From Alsobacter sp046349155 (GTDB lineage Bacteria; Pseudomonadota; Alphaproteobacteria; Rhizobiales; Beijerinckiaceae), in assembly GCA_046349155.1 (NCBI GenBank), contig JAXMCW010000001.1, positions 1,302,001 through 1,366,000 of the forward strand: a DNA stretch of 64,000 nt. Direction: 5' to 3'. The notes below the pieces were generated by a model. That model was not told where the DNA came from. It searched no databases and saw only the letters and a program-made list of their open reading frames with translations. Made by a program: the position numbers and the translations under genes. Below, piece after piece: positions 50,494-59,309 of the stretch. How positions within the stretch are numbered: the stretch's first letter is position 1; every line of letters starts with the position of its first letter.

Positions 50494-51618
50494 ATGGCCG
50501 GCTCACCCGACGATCTCGCCCCGCAGGAGCGGGCGGTGCTGAACGCCATCTCCGCCAATCCCTTCGTGGGCCAGCAGGAGGTGGCGGACGCGCTGGGCCT
50601 CGCGCGATCGACCGTCGCGGCGCACATCGTGTCGCTCGTGCAGAAGGGCCATATCCTCGGCCGGGGATACGTGCTGCCCAAGGCCCGCCACGTCGTCTGC
50701 ATCGGCGGCGCGACGGTGGACCGGACCTACCACGCCCGCGCCGCCCTGGTGCCCGAGACCTCCAACCCCGTCGATGGCCGCCGCGGCTTTGGCGGGGTCG
50801 CCCGCAACGTGGCCGAGAACCTGGCCCGGCTGGGGCTCGAGGTCGCGCTGGTCACCGCGCTCGGCGAGGACGAGGCTGGCGAATCGGTTGCCCGCCATCT
50901 CGCGGCCCTGGGGGTCGACCTGTCGCGCAGCCTGCGCGCCCCCGACCGGCCCACCGCGGAGTACGTCGCCGTGCTCGAGCCCGGGGGAGACCTGGCGCTG
51001 GGCCTCGCCGACATGGGTATCCTCGACCTTCTCACGCCCGACGTGGTCGAGCGAGCCTGGCCGCACGTCGCCGCGGCTGAGTGGGTCTTTGCGGACTGCA
51101 ACCTCTCTCCGCAGATTCTGGCCCTGCTGGCGTCCCGCCGGACCTCCGCCCGCTACCGCCTGGCCGTCGACGGCGTGTCGACGCCCAAGATCGTCCGGCT
51201 GCCCCCCGACCTGTCTGGGCTGGATGTCCTGTTCCTGAACCTCGACGAGGCTCGTGCGCTCGCCGCGCTTCCAGGGGCCGGGCCGCCCGCCGCCATCGAG
51301 GCGCTGCTCCGGCGCGGCGCCGGCGCCGTCGTGATGACGCAGGGCCGGGAAGGCGCGCTGGTCGCGACGGCCGCCGGCCTCACGCATGTTCCGGCCGCAC
51401 CGGCGGCCACGATCGACGTCACCGGGGCGGGGGACGCGCTCGTCGCGGGCGCTCTGTCGCGCCTGCATGCCGGCGAGACGCTCGTTGAGGCGGTCCGCGC
51501 CGGCGTGGTCGCGGCCGCGCTTGCGACGGAAAGCCCCTTCAGCGTTCACCCGGACCTCTCGTCCACCCTGCTGGCCGCGCGCCTTGCGCGGCCGGAGCCT
51601 GCCGGAGCGCAGCCATGA
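50494..51618 (+). CDS. psuK: HTH-PfkB fusion, probable pseudouridine kinase
   Basis: 374 residues: an N-terminal winged HTH (LAPQERAVLNAISANPFVGQQEVADALGLARSTVAAHIVSLVQKGHI, about 8-55) joined to a PfkB kinase domain (GGATVDRTYHA, GGVARNVAENLARLG, VTGAGDALVAGALSRL with the catalytic Asp). The kinase domain should phosphorylate pseudouridine; the HTH may let the enzyme also regulate its operon, as proposed for YeiI-type kinases. The stop overlaps psuG by ATGA, which fixes the pathway. ATG 50494 precedes the HTH. Confidence 0.88.
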   Translation: MAGSPDDLAPQERAVLNAISANPFVGQQEVADALGLARSTVAAHIVSLVQKGHILGRGYVLPKARHVVCIGGATVDRTYHARAALVPETSNPVDGRRGFGGVARNVAENLARLGLEVALVTALGEDEAGESVARHLAALGVDLSRSLRAPDRPTAEYVAVLEPGGDLALGLADMGILDLLTPDVVERAWPHVAAAEWVFADCNLSPQILALLASRRTSARYRLAVDGVSTPKIVRLPPDLSGLDVLFLNLDEARALAALPGAGPPAAIEALLRRGAGAVVMTQGREGALVATAAGLTHVPAAPAATIDVTGAGDALVAGALSRLHAGETLVEAVRAGVVAAALATESPFSVHPDLSSTLLAARLARPEPAGAQP

Positions 51619-52547
51619 CCGAACGAACTATCAAGCCGGCCCTGGGCGAAGAGGTCGCCGACGCGCTCGCCGCAGGCCGCCCCGTCGTGGCGCTGGAAAG
51701 CACCATCATCACGCACGGCATGCCCTACCCCGACAACCTCGCGATGGCGCGCGGGGTCGAGGCCGTCATCCGGGAGGCCGGCGCCGTCCCCGCCACCATC
51801 GCCATCCTGGACGGCGAGCTGCGGGCCGGGCTCTCGGGCGCGGAGCTGGAACGTCTCGGGGGTACCGCCGACGCCGTGAAGGCCTCGTCTCGCGACCTCG
51901 CGACCTGCATGGTCCGCCGCCAGACGGCGGGCACCACCGTCTCGGCGACCATGCGCATGGCGGAACTTGCGGGCATCGCGATCTTCGCCACGGGCGGCGT
52001 CGGCGGGGTGCACAGGGGCGCGGAAAGCACCTTCGACGTTTCGGCCGACCTGATCGAGCTCGGCCGCACGCCAACGGCGGTGGTCTGCGCGGGCGTCAAG
52101 TCGATCCTCGACATTCCCAAGACGCTCGAGGTGCTGGAGACCCAGCGGGTGCCGGTGATCGGCTTCGGGACCGACGACTTCCCGGCCTTCTTCTCGCGGC
52201 GGAGCGGGGAGGCCGTCGACCAGAGGGTGGACACGCCCGCGGACCTTGCCCGCGTGATCCGGCTGCACCGGTCCCTGGGCTCTGGCACGGGACTGCTCGT
52301 CGCCAACCCCATCCCTGTCGCCGACGCCATCGACGGCGAGGCCATCGACGCGGCCATCGCAGAGGCTGTGTCGGAGGCGGCCCGCAAGGGCGTCGCCGGC
52401 AAGGCGGTGACGCCGTTCCTGCTGGCGCGGATCAACGAGATCACCAGGGGCCGCAGCCTGACGGCGAACATCGCCCTCGTCCGCAACAATGCCCGCGTCG
52501 CTGCGCAGACAGCCGTGGCCCATGCGGCGCTCGCGCGCGAAACCTGA
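51615..52547 (+). CDS. psuG: Pseudouridine-5'-phosphate glycosidase
   Basis: A 310-residue PsuG: PVVALESTIITHGMPYPDNLAMA near the start, the GVRTxVSATMRMAE-like block (TAGTTVSATMRMAELAGI), IFATGGVGGVHRGAESTFDVSADL, CAGVKSILDIPKTLEVLET and TPFLLARINEIT. It splits pseudouridine 5'-phosphate into uracil and ribose 5-phosphate. The start overlaps psuK. It converges with the XRE regulator gene, leaving a 41-bp gap. Confidence 0.96.
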   Translation: MTERTIKPALGEEVADALAAGRPVVALESTIITHGMPYPDNLAMARGVEAVIREAGAVPATIAILDGELRAGLSGAELERLGGTADAVKASSRDLATCMVRRQTAGTTVSATMRMAELAGIAIFATGGVGGVHRGAESTFDVSADLIELGRTPTAVVCAGVKSILDIPKTLEVLETQRVPVIGFGTDDFPAFFSRRSGEAVDQRVDTPADLARVIRLHRSLGSGTGLLVANPIPVADAIDGEAIDAAIAEAVSEAARKGVAGKAVTPFLLARINEITRGRSLTANIALVRNNARVAAQTAVAHAALARET

Positions 52548-52588
52548 CGGCGAAGCAGCCTCAGCGGAACGACCTCGGGCCTGCGTGC

Positions 52589-53437
52589 CTAGGGAACGAC
52601 CTCCCGGCGCAGGTCCCGCAGGTATGCCGCCGCCTCGTGCGGCTGGATGGTGGCCTGGCGGATGAAACCGTCGAACCGCTCCGCGAATCCGGCGATGTGG
52701 GCGGCGGCGTTGAAGACGAGATAGCTCGCGCCGAGGAAGATGGCGACGCGCTGCGCGCCGAACACCGTGAACGGCACGGAATAGGTGGCGTCCGCGTCGA
52801 AGAGGTAGAACCGCGCGGCGGGATAGAGGTCCTCGACGAGCGCAGCGGCGTGATCGAGCTGCGCGACCCGCTGCGCGGGCGACAAGCGGGCCCAGCGGCC
52901 CTCTCCCGCGGCGAAGCGGCGGAAGCTCTGCTCGGAGGTCGCGAGCTCGAGGCGGCGGTGGGGCTCACGCAACAGGTCGAGGCGGTATCGGACGGCCTCG
53001 AGCGGGCTCATGCGACCGCTTTCCGCGGCGGCGTAGTCCACCGCCAGCGCTTCCTCCGTCTTGAGCAGGTCGGGAATGCCGACGGGGACCGTGCAGATGC
53101 GGGTGTCCCGCGCCTCGCGCCACCAGGCGAGAAAGCTGTCGTCGGCCGGGGTCACGCCGCCCGGCTCGATCCGCATCACCGCCTCGATGATCTCCGCGCC
53201 GATCTCCTGGCGCTGGCTGAGCCCGAGCAGCCAGTCGGCCGAGACGTGCGCTGCGCGCGCGATCCCGGCGAGCGTGTCGGCGCGAGGCAGGCGTGGCTTG
53301 GGAGCGGTGAGGAGTTGGGAGAGCGTGGAACGGTCAAGGCCTGCCTTGCGCGCGAAATCCGAATAGGAGAGGCCGCTGCGCTCGATGACCTCGGCTACCC
53401 GGCGTCGGACGTCCTCGGCCCTCAGGGCGGGGCTCAT
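52589..53437 (-). CDS. XRE-family transcriptional regulator with C-terminal sensing domain
   Basis: 282 residues: an N-terminal XRE HTH (RRRVAEVIERSGLSYSDFARKAGLDRSTLSQLLTAPKPRLPRADTLAGIARAAHVSADWLLGLSQRQE, about 10-75) and a C-terminal helical/alpha-beta domain (about 90-282, with YLFDADATYSVPFTVFGAQRVAIFLGASYLVFN), not recognised. It is the last gene of the MttB/DMGDH operon (ATGA overlap with the binding-protein-like gene), so it probably controls that operon. XRE regulators with this C-terminal domain occur beside methylamine-type genes in related bacteria (recollection, not checked). Confidence 0.8.
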   Translation of the reverse strand: MSPALRAEDVRRRVAEVIERSGLSYSDFARKAGLDRSTLSQLLTAPKPRLPRADTLAGIARAAHVSADWLLGLSQRQEIGAEIIEAVMRIEPGGVTPADDSFLAWWREARDTRICTVPVGIPDLLKTEEALAVDYAAAESGRMSPLEAVRYRLDLLREPHRRLELATSEQSFRRFAAGEGRWARLSPAQRVAQLDHAAALVEDLYPAARFYLFDADATYSVPFTVFGAQRVAIFLGASYLVFNAAAHIAGFAERFDGFIRQATIQPHEAAAYLRDLRREVVP

Positions 53438-54240
53438 GCCGGCTCCGGATAGCCGGCGGCGAGCGCGTCCACGTGCCAGGCCAGGGTCGGCGCGTAGGTC
53501 TCCCGGGCCACGGGCGCGAAGCCCGTCAGGCAGAGGGGTTCCGCAAGGGCCTGGAACCAGGGTCGCGACGACGCGGCGGCGAAGGCCTGCCTCAGACGGG
53601 TGCGTGACGCCTCGGGCAGGGCGGGGCTCGCCACGAAGGCGGGGATCGGCGCGAGCGCGGTGGAGGCCAGCACGCGGATCCCCGGGGTGAGGTCCTGGTT
53701 GTGGCGCGCAATGAGACGATGCCACCACGCGTCCAGCGGGCCGACGTCGATGCTGCCGTCCAGCACGCTGTCGAGGATCCTGCGGGCGGTGACCAGGTTG
53801 CTCTTCACCTCCCGGTAGAGCTTCGGCCTCTCGGGCGTGCGATAGGGCAGGAGGTGATGCCGGAAGGCGTTGAACCCGGAATGGGAATGCGCCACGGTCC
53901 AGCCCGCCACGCCGCCGAACGTGTCCTCCAGGGTGCGGAAGGGCGCGTCCTTCCGGACGATCAAGTCGCTGCGATAGACGGGGCGCCCGCCTGCCCAGGA
54001 GGCGTCGGGAATGGGTGCCGCAAGGGGCTCCACGTCGGCCAGTCGCAGCGCGATGGGATAGCCGCACATGAAGACGCAGCCGAGATCTGGACGCGCCCAG
54101 AGGTCCTCGAGCGGGCGAGGGGCGGGGTAGGGCACGTAGTCGAGCGGGACTTCCGCCTCGCGCGCGACATGGCCGAGCAAGGCCTGCCAGGCCGATTCGG
54201 CCTCCGGCGTCACCGCATACATGCGGGCGTTCATGATCAC
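53434..54240 (-). CDS. PhnD/periplasmic-binding-protein-like protein without signal peptide
   Basis: A 268-residue two-lobed binding-protein fold: DYVPYPAPRPLEDLWARPDLGCVFMCGYPIAL, YRSDLIVRKDAPFRTLEDTFGGVAGWTVAHSHSGFNAFRHHL, SVLDGSIDVGPLDAWWHRLI and RVLASTALAPIPAFV. These match the phosphate/phosphonate PhnD-type type-2 periplasmic binding family. There is no signal peptide, so it would stay in the cytoplasm unless the true start lies elsewhere. GTG 54240 has GGAGG seven bases upstream and overlaps the MttB stop; ATG 54234 is the alternative. No permease or ATPase is adjacent. A cytosolic ligand sensor is one possible role. Confidence 0.75.
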   Translation of the reverse strand: MIMNARMYAVTPEAESAWQALLGHVAREAEVPLDYVPYPAPRPLEDLWARPDLGCVFMCGYPIALRLADVEPLAAPIPDASWAGGRPVYRSDLIVRKDAPFRTLEDTFGGVAGWTVAHSHSGFNAFRHHLLPYRTPERPKLYREVKSNLVTARRILDSVLDGSIDVGPLDAWWHRLIARHNQDLTPGIRVLASTALAPIPAFVASPALPEASRTRLRQAFAAASSRPWFQALAEPLCLTGFAPVARETYAPTLAWHVDALAAGYPEPA

Positions 54241-55787
54241 GCGTCGGCCTCCGCGATCTCCCGGCGGCGGCGGGCTGCATAGGCCTCGAGTTCCTCGCGG
54301 ATGGCGGGGTCGAGCGGCGGCGGGGTCCAGGCGTCGCGAAGCCTTCGCCAGATCTCCGAGGCGCGGGTGGCGGCGTCCTTCGAGCCGTTCTCGATCCATC
54401 GCTCGTGGCTCGACCAATCGGACAGGAGCGGCTCGTGGAAGGCCGTCTCGAAGCGGGCGAGCGTGTGCGCCTCTCCGAAGAAGTGGCCGCCGGGCGGCAC
54501 GGCCTTGACGGCGTCGACCGCCAGGGCGTCGTCGCTGACGTCTATGGGCCTCATCGCCGCCGCCCAGCCGCGCAGCATCTCGGCGTCGACAATGAGTTTC
54601 TCCATGGACGCGACGAGGCCGCCTTCCAGCCAGCCGCAGGCATGCATCGTGAGGTTGGAATGGCTCATCACGCAGGCCCAGAGCGAGGCCGCGGTCTCGT
54701 AGGCCGCCTGGGCGTCGACGCAGTTCGACGCGTTGGGCGCGGAGGAGCGCACCGGCAACTTCAGCCGCCGGGCCAACTGGGCGATCGCGAGGGTCGCCTG
54801 GACGTATTCGGGCGTCCCGAAGGTCGGGGCGCCGGTGCGCATGTCGACGTTGGAGGTGAAGCCCCCGAACACGCAGGGCGCGCCGGGCCTGATCATCTGG
54901 CAGAGCGTGACGATCGCCAGCGCTTCCGCCGTGCCCTGCGCGAGAGCGCCGGCCATGGTGACGGGGGCCATGGCTCCCATCAGCGTGAACGGCGTGATGA
55001 CCACGCACTGGCCAGCCGCCGCCATGGTCATGATGTTGGCGAGGATCTCCTCGTCCACGCGGCGGGGCGAATTGACGTTGGTCACGGAAAGCAGCGTCGG
55101 CCGGGCGGCGAGCTCCTCCACGGAGCAGCCATGCTCGATGGCCGACATGGCGATGGCGTCTGCGGCCTGTACCCCGCCCACGCCGCGCGCCGCCCAGACG
55201 ATGTCCGAGCACTCGATATGGGCGAGGTACATGTCGAGGTGCCGGGTGGGCACGGGTATGTCCACCGGCTCGACGACCACGCCGCCCTGCCAGTGCAGCA
55301 CGCCCAGCTGGTGGGTGACCTTGAGAATGTCGCGGAAGGCGGCGATGTCCCCGTAGCGCCGTCCGTTTGCGAGGTCGCTGACGTTGGGCGCGCCGTTCAC
55401 CGGCCCGAAATTGACCACGCGGCCGCCCACGTGGAGGTCCCGCGCCGGGTTGCGCGCGCGCAGCACGAAGCTTTCGGGCGCATGGGCGAGGTGGGCCTCG
55501 ACGATGTCGCGGCCGATGCGGACCAGGCCCGTCTCGCGATCCACCAGCGCGCCATGGCGCCCGAACAGGGCTCGGGCCTCCGCGCCCCGGATCTCGAGTC
55601 CCGCCTCCTCCAGGATGCGGAAGGCTGCGTCGAGCACCCGCTCCACCTGGTCCGGCGAGAGCACCTCGACGGGATCCCACGGCACGTCCAGCCGGGTGAG
55701 GGGCCGGAGGATGGGGCCGCCGGCGGAGCGTACGCCACGGGGCGAGGCACGCCGGCGCGCGGGAGGGGCTTCGGGGGCCTCGGTCAT
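54237..55787 (-). CDS. MttB-family (non-pyrrolysine) methyltransferase
   Basis: 516 residues of the MttB/trimethylamine methyltransferase superfamily: LSPDQVERVLDAAFRILEEAGLEI (about 44-67), the NFGPVNGAPNVSDL block, YLAHIECSDIVWAARG, and a C-terminal half with GGFTSNVDMRTGAPTFGTPEY and MHACGWLEGGLVASMEKLIVDAEML. The reading frame has no internal TAG, so it is a member without pyrrolysine, like MtgB/MtpB-type demethylases of glycine or proline betaine. It should move a methyl group from a quaternary amine to a corrinoid protein, but no corrinoid protein gene is adjacent. The neighbour DMGDH would act on dimethylglycine, so glycine betaine is a reasonable guess. Confidence 0.88.
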   Translation of the reverse strand: MTEAPEAPPARRRASPRGVRSAGGPILRPLTRLDVPWDPVEVLSPDQVERVLDAAFRILEEAGLEIRGAEARALFGRHGALVDRETGLVRIGRDIVEAHLAHAPESFVLRARNPARDLHVGGRVVNFGPVNGAPNVSDLANGRRYGDIAAFRDILKVTHQLGVLHWQGGVVVEPVDIPVPTRHLDMYLAHIECSDIVWAARGVGGVQAADAIAMSAIEHGCSVEELAARPTLLSVTNVNSPRRVDEEILANIMTMAAAGQCVVITPFTLMGAMAPVTMAGALAQGTAEALAIVTLCQMIRPGAPCVFGGFTSNVDMRTGAPTFGTPEYVQATLAIAQLARRLKLPVRSSAPNASNCVDAQAAYETAASLWACVMSHSNLTMHACGWLEGGLVASMEKLIVDAEMLRGWAAAMRPIDVSDDALAVDAVKAVPPGGHFFGEAHTLARFETAFHEPLLSDWSSHERWIENGSKDAATRASEIWRRLRDAWTPPPLDPAIREELEAYAARRRREIAEADA

Positions 55788-55899
55788 GGCTGCGTGACCC
55801 GCGTCGTGACGGCAAGCGCTGCGACCACGCAAGCCAGGGGGAGGACGACGGGCCGGATCGCCTCGCTTCGCCCGCTGCGACGGCCCGGATGACCAATCT

Positions 55900-58317
55900 T
55901 CACGAGCGCAGCCTCTCGCCATGGGGGTCGTGAAGCGCGTGCGCCGTGACCACTGCGCGGCATTCCTCACCGAGGATGTCGATCGCCAGGACCTCGCCGT
56001 CGCCGGCGAGCTCGGGCGGCACATAGCCCACGGCGACGCTCCTGCCCACCCAGTGGCCAAAGCCGCCGGAGGTGACGTGTCCCACGGGCTCCCCGTTCTT
56101 CAGCACCACCTCATAGCCGATCACGTCGGCATGGGGAGCATCGACGACGAAGGTCACGAAGCGCTTCCGCGGGCCCGTCTCGCGCTCCGCGAGCACTGCG
56201 GCGCGGCCTGTGAAGTCGACGGTCTTGTCGAAGTCGATGAAGGCGTCGAGCCCCGTCTCGGCGGGCGTGTAGTCCGGCCGGAAGTCCTTGTTGAACGAGC
56301 CGTAGTTCTTCTCCAGCCGGAGCGATGAGATGGCGCGTCCGCCATAATGAGCGAGCCCGAGGTCCTCGCCGGCGGCAAGGATGTCCTCGTAGAGCTGCTC
56401 GTGGAAATCGGGCGTCACCCAGATCTCGTAACCGAGCTCCCCGGTGAAGCCGCAGCGCTGGATTATGGCAGGGGACGTGCCGACGGCGGCCTCGCGCACG
56501 GCGAAGAAGCGAAACGCCTGGTTCGAGGCGTCGAAGTCGACGAGGCGCTGAAGCAGGGTGCGGGCGTTCGGGCCGGACAGCGCAAACCCGGCCAGGGTGG
56601 AGCAGGCGCTGCGCACGAAAACGTCGTCCGGCGGCTCCTGCTGCCAGAACCAGCGCATATGGAAGGCCTCGGCGAAGCCGGAGCCGACGATGAGATAGCG
56701 GTCCTCGGCCAGGCAGGCGATGGACAGGTCGCCGATGATGCGTCCGCGGGCGTTGAGCATCGGGGCGAGCGCCATGCGGCCGGGCCTGGGAAGCCTGCAG
56801 GCGAAGACCCGGTCGAGCCAGGCGCGGGCGCCCCGGCCGCTTACCTCGTACTTGCCGTAGTTGGTCGTCTCGTAGATCCCCACGGCGGTGCGCACGGCGT
56901 GGCACTCGGCCCTCACGTGCTCGAAGGCGTTGGAGCGGCGATAGGTCGGCGTCTCCACGGGCTCCATGCCCTGCGGGGCAAACCAGAGGGGGCTCTCGAG
57001 GCCGAAATTGGCGCCGAAGACGGCGTTGCGTGCCTTCAGGCGATGGTAGATCGGCGAGCGGCGGAACGGGCGGGCGTCCGGCAGCTCCTCGTTGGGCAAT
57101 GCGAAGCGGAAGCGACGCCTATAGTTCTCCTCCACCTTCACCAGCGTATAGCGAGGCGTGGCGAAGAGCCCGTAGCGGGCGGCATCCATGGCCAGCACGT
57201 CCTGGCCGGGATCGTTGTCGTTCATCCAGCGCGACAGGACGAGCCCAATGCCGCCTCCCTGGCTGAACCCCGCCATCACGCCGCAGGCGAGCCAGAAGTT
57301 GCGCAGCCCCTTGACCGGGCCGACCAGGGGATTGCCGTCCGGCGCGAAGGAGAAGGGGCCGTTGACGATCTTCTTGATGCCGATCCTTTCGAGCGCCGGA
57401 AAGTGGCGGAACCCCGCGGCCAGCTCGGGCGCGATGCGCTCCAGGTCTTCCGGCAGGAGCTGGCTGTGGAAGCCGTCCGGCGTGCCATCGACCGCCCAGG
57501 CCCGGCAGTTCTGCTCGTAGGTGCCGAGCAGCACGCCCGCACCTTCCTGGCGCAGGTAGATCTCGCCGGTGAAGTCCGAGGTGTTGATGATCTCGCGCTC
57601 CAGCCCCGCGAGCTCGGGCACGGCTTCGGTGACGACGTAGTGATGCTCCATTGCCATGATCGGCACGGAGAGGCCGACGAGACGGCCGACCTCGCGCGCC
57701 CAGAGCCCGCCGGCGTTCACGACGTGCTCGGCGTGGATGGAGCCCTTGTCCGTCACCACGTCCCACGTCCCGTCGCTGCGCTGGCTGAGCGCCGTGACCT
57801 TGGTGAAGCGGTGGACCTCGGCGCCCTTGGCGCGCGCGCCGGCGACATAGGCCTGCGTCACCATCCAGGGATCGACGTGGCCCCCGTCCTCGCGCCAGAG
57901 CGCGCCCTTGAAGGAGGCCTCGTCGATGAGGACGTTGCGCCTCTTGGCCTCGGCGACGGAGATCATCTGCGTGTCCATGCGCAGGTAGCGGGCGCGCGAG
58001 TGGATGAGCTTCAGGAAGTCCATCTGGCTGTCGCTGGCGGCGAGGTAGATGCCGCCATTGTGGTGCATGCCGCAGGACTGGCCCGTGACCTCCTCCAGCT
58101 CGCGGTAGAGATCGAACGTGTATTTCTGAAGGCGGGAGACGTTGGCGTCCGAGTTCAGCGTGGTGACGCCGCCCGCGGCATGCCACGTCGAGCCGGAGGT
58201 GAGCTCGTTCTTGTCGAGCAGGACGATGTCCTTCCAGCCGATCTTCGCGAGATGGTAGAGGACGGAGCAGCCGACCACGCCTCCCCCGATGATGACGGCA
58301 CGGGCATGCTGCTTCAT
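55900..58317 (-). CDS. Dimethylglycine/sarcosine dehydrogenase-like flavoprotein with aminomethyltransferase domain
   Basis: 805 residues: an N-terminal FAD-binding DAO domain (AVIIGGGVVGCSVLYHLAKIGW; GSTWHAAGGVTTLNSD with the His that binds FAD covalently in relatives), FAO_M and C-terminal GCV_T (aminomethyltransferase) domains (YGKYEVSGRGARAWLDRVFA; CGFTGELGYEIWV; AISSLRLEKNYGSFNKDFRPDYTP). It oxidises N-methyl groups and passes the one-carbon unit to tetrahydrofolate. ATG 58317 is preferred with GGAG nine bases upstream; GTG 58332 is possible. It is the first gene of the leftward operon with MttB, the binding-protein-like gene and the XRE gene. Confidence 0.93.
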   Translation of the reverse strand: MKQHARAVIIGGGVVGCSVLYHLAKIGWKDIVLLDKNELTSGSTWHAAGGVTTLNSDANVSRLQKYTFDLYRELEEVTGQSCGMHHNGGIYLAASDSQMDFLKLIHSRARYLRMDTQMISVAEAKRRNVLIDEASFKGALWREDGGHVDPWMVTQAYVAGARAKGAEVHRFTKVTALSQRSDGTWDVVTDKGSIHAEHVVNAGGLWAREVGRLVGLSVPIMAMEHHYVVTEAVPELAGLEREIINTSDFTGEIYLRQEGAGVLLGTYEQNCRAWAVDGTPDGFHSQLLPEDLERIAPELAAGFRHFPALERIGIKKIVNGPFSFAPDGNPLVGPVKGLRNFWLACGVMAGFSQGGGIGLVLSRWMNDNDPGQDVLAMDAARYGLFATPRYTLVKVEENYRRRFRFALPNEELPDARPFRRSPIYHRLKARNAVFGANFGLESPLWFAPQGMEPVETPTYRRSNAFEHVRAECHAVRTAVGIYETTNYGKYEVSGRGARAWLDRVFACRLPRPGRMALAPMLNARGRIIGDLSIACLAEDRYLIVGSGFAEAFHMRWFWQQEPPDDVFVRSACSTLAGFALSGPNARTLLQRLVDFDASNQAFRFFAVREAAVGTSPAIIQRCGFTGELGYEIWVTPDFHEQLYEDILAAGEDLGLAHYGGRAISSLRLEKNYGSFNKDFRPDYTPAETGLDAFIDFDKTVDFTGRAAVLAERETGPRKRFVTFVVDAPHADVIGYEVVLKNGEPVGHVTSGGFGHWVGRSVAVGYVPPELAGDGEVLAIDILGEECRAVVTAHALHDPHGERLRS

Positions 58318-58403
58318 GAGCCGATTCTCCACGAGCGAGCGCAGGCGGGCGTGGTTCAGGGCGTGCGCGGCCCGGACTGGACCATGGGGGATTGGGCAAA
58401 CAC

Positions 58404-58417
58404 AACGATGATATCGT
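58404..58417. promoter_or_regulatory. Inverted repeat upstream of the DMGDH operon
   Basis: ACGAT-GAT-ATCGT (58405-58417), 88 bp before the DMGDH start, in the divergent gap with the HAD gene. It is short and could bind the XRE regulator, but the support is position only. Confidence 0.25.
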
Positions 58418-58528
58418 CACATCTGTTGAATTCTCCACCGGCCTACCGACCTGGGCCTCCATCTCGCGCCTCGCGCCGTGGCGGGGCGGGCGCTCGGGTC
58501 TCCGGATGCTCCGCGTCCGAGAGCGAAC

Positions 58529-58557
58529 TTGCCAAGCGCCTGGTGCCGGCCTAACAA
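58529..58557 (+). promoter_or_regulatory. Candidate promoter of the HAD-SorC operon
   Basis: TTGCCA (58529-58534), 17 bases, then TAACAA (58552-58557), about 50 bp before the HAD start. The SorC-type palindrome lies just downstream, consistent with control of early transcription. The match to sigma-70 consensus is moderate. Confidence 0.4.
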
Positions 58558-58579
58558 TCAGAGCAATTAGAATAAGCTT

Positions 58580-58591
58580 GGGCAATTGCCC
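58580..58591. promoter_or_regulatory. GGGCAATTGCCC palindrome, candidate SorC operator
   Basis: A perfect 12-bp palindrome (extendable with two further pairs, CTT...AAG-like edges) 15 bp upstream of the HAD ATG. It shares the pattern GGGCAWWTRCYC with two sites before smoE (60311-60322 and 60330-60341), so all three are probably bound by the SorC-family regulator encoded between them. Confidence 0.65.
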
Positions 58592-58606
58592 GAGCGGGAG
58601 CCCAGG

Positions 58607-59308
58607 ATGGAGCAGCCGGTCGAGCCGGGGGTAAGGCCCTTTCCCTTCGGCCTTGTGATCTTCGATTGCGATGGCGTGCTGGTGGACAGCGAGATCATCG
58701 CTGCCGATGTCCTGTCCCGCATGCTGACGGCCCATGGCCAGCCCTCCGATCCCGGCGAGGTGCTGACGCGGTTCCTCGGGAAGTCCTTCAAGGCCGTGCA
58801 GGACGACTACCTCGCGCGAACGGGATCTCCCCTTCCCGCCGCCTTCGAAACCGCCGAGAAAAAGGCGCTGGCGGAGGCCTTCCGGGCCGAGCTCAAGCCG
58901 ATCGCCGGCATCAGGGACGTGCTGGCGATGCTGCAGGAGAGGGGGCATCCCTTCGCCCTGGCGTCGTCGAGCTCCCTCCAGCGCATCGGGCATTCCCTCG
59001 AGATCACGGGCCTCGCGCCGTTCTTCGAGGGCCGGATCTTCTCCGCCTCCATGGTCCGGCGAGGGAAGCCGGCCCCGGACCTGTTCCTCCACGTGGCCGA
59101 GGCGATGGGCGTTTCCCCCGCGCAAGCCCTGGTCATCGAGGACAGCCCCGCAGGCGTGACGGCCGGGAAGGCCGCGGGCATGACGGTCTGGGGCTTCACC
59201 GGCGGCGGGCATCATGCCCAGTTCGACGGGGTCGTCGCGCTGCAGCGCGCCGGCGCCGACAGGATCCTTTCCAGCATGGGCGACTTCGCTGCGACGGGGT
59301 GGGGCTGA
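58607..59308 (+). CDS. HAD-superfamily phosphatase (beta-PGM-like)
   Basis: A 233-residue HAD hydrolase: motif I DCDGVLVDSE with nucleophile Asp20 and acid/base Asp22, a helical cap (about 30-95), motif II ALASSSSLQRI and motif III/IV KPAPDLFLHVAEAMGVSPAQALVIEDSPAGVTAGKAAGM. It probably dephosphorylates a sugar or polyol phosphate. In smo-type loci such a phosphatase sits beside the sorbitol/mannitol transporter. GGGAG lies six bases before ATG 58607. The SorC gene begins one base after its stop. Confidence 0.9.
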   Translation: MEQPVEPGVRPFPFGLVIFDCDGVLVDSEIIAADVLSRMLTAHGQPSDPGEVLTRFLGKSFKAVQDDYLARTGSPLPAAFETAEKKALAEAFRAELKPIAGIRDVLAMLQERGHPFALASSSSLQRIGHSLEITGLAPFFEGRIFSASMVRRGKPAPDLFLHVAEAMGVSPAQALVIEDSPAGVTAGKAAGMTVWGFTGGGHHAQFDGVVALQRAGADRILSSMGDFAATGWG

Positions 59309-59309
59309 C

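Noticed and set aside
54237..55787. In-frame amber codon encoding pyrrolysine in the MttB-like gene
   Set aside because: The frame is open from ATG to TGA with no TAG, so it is a non-pyrrolysine member.
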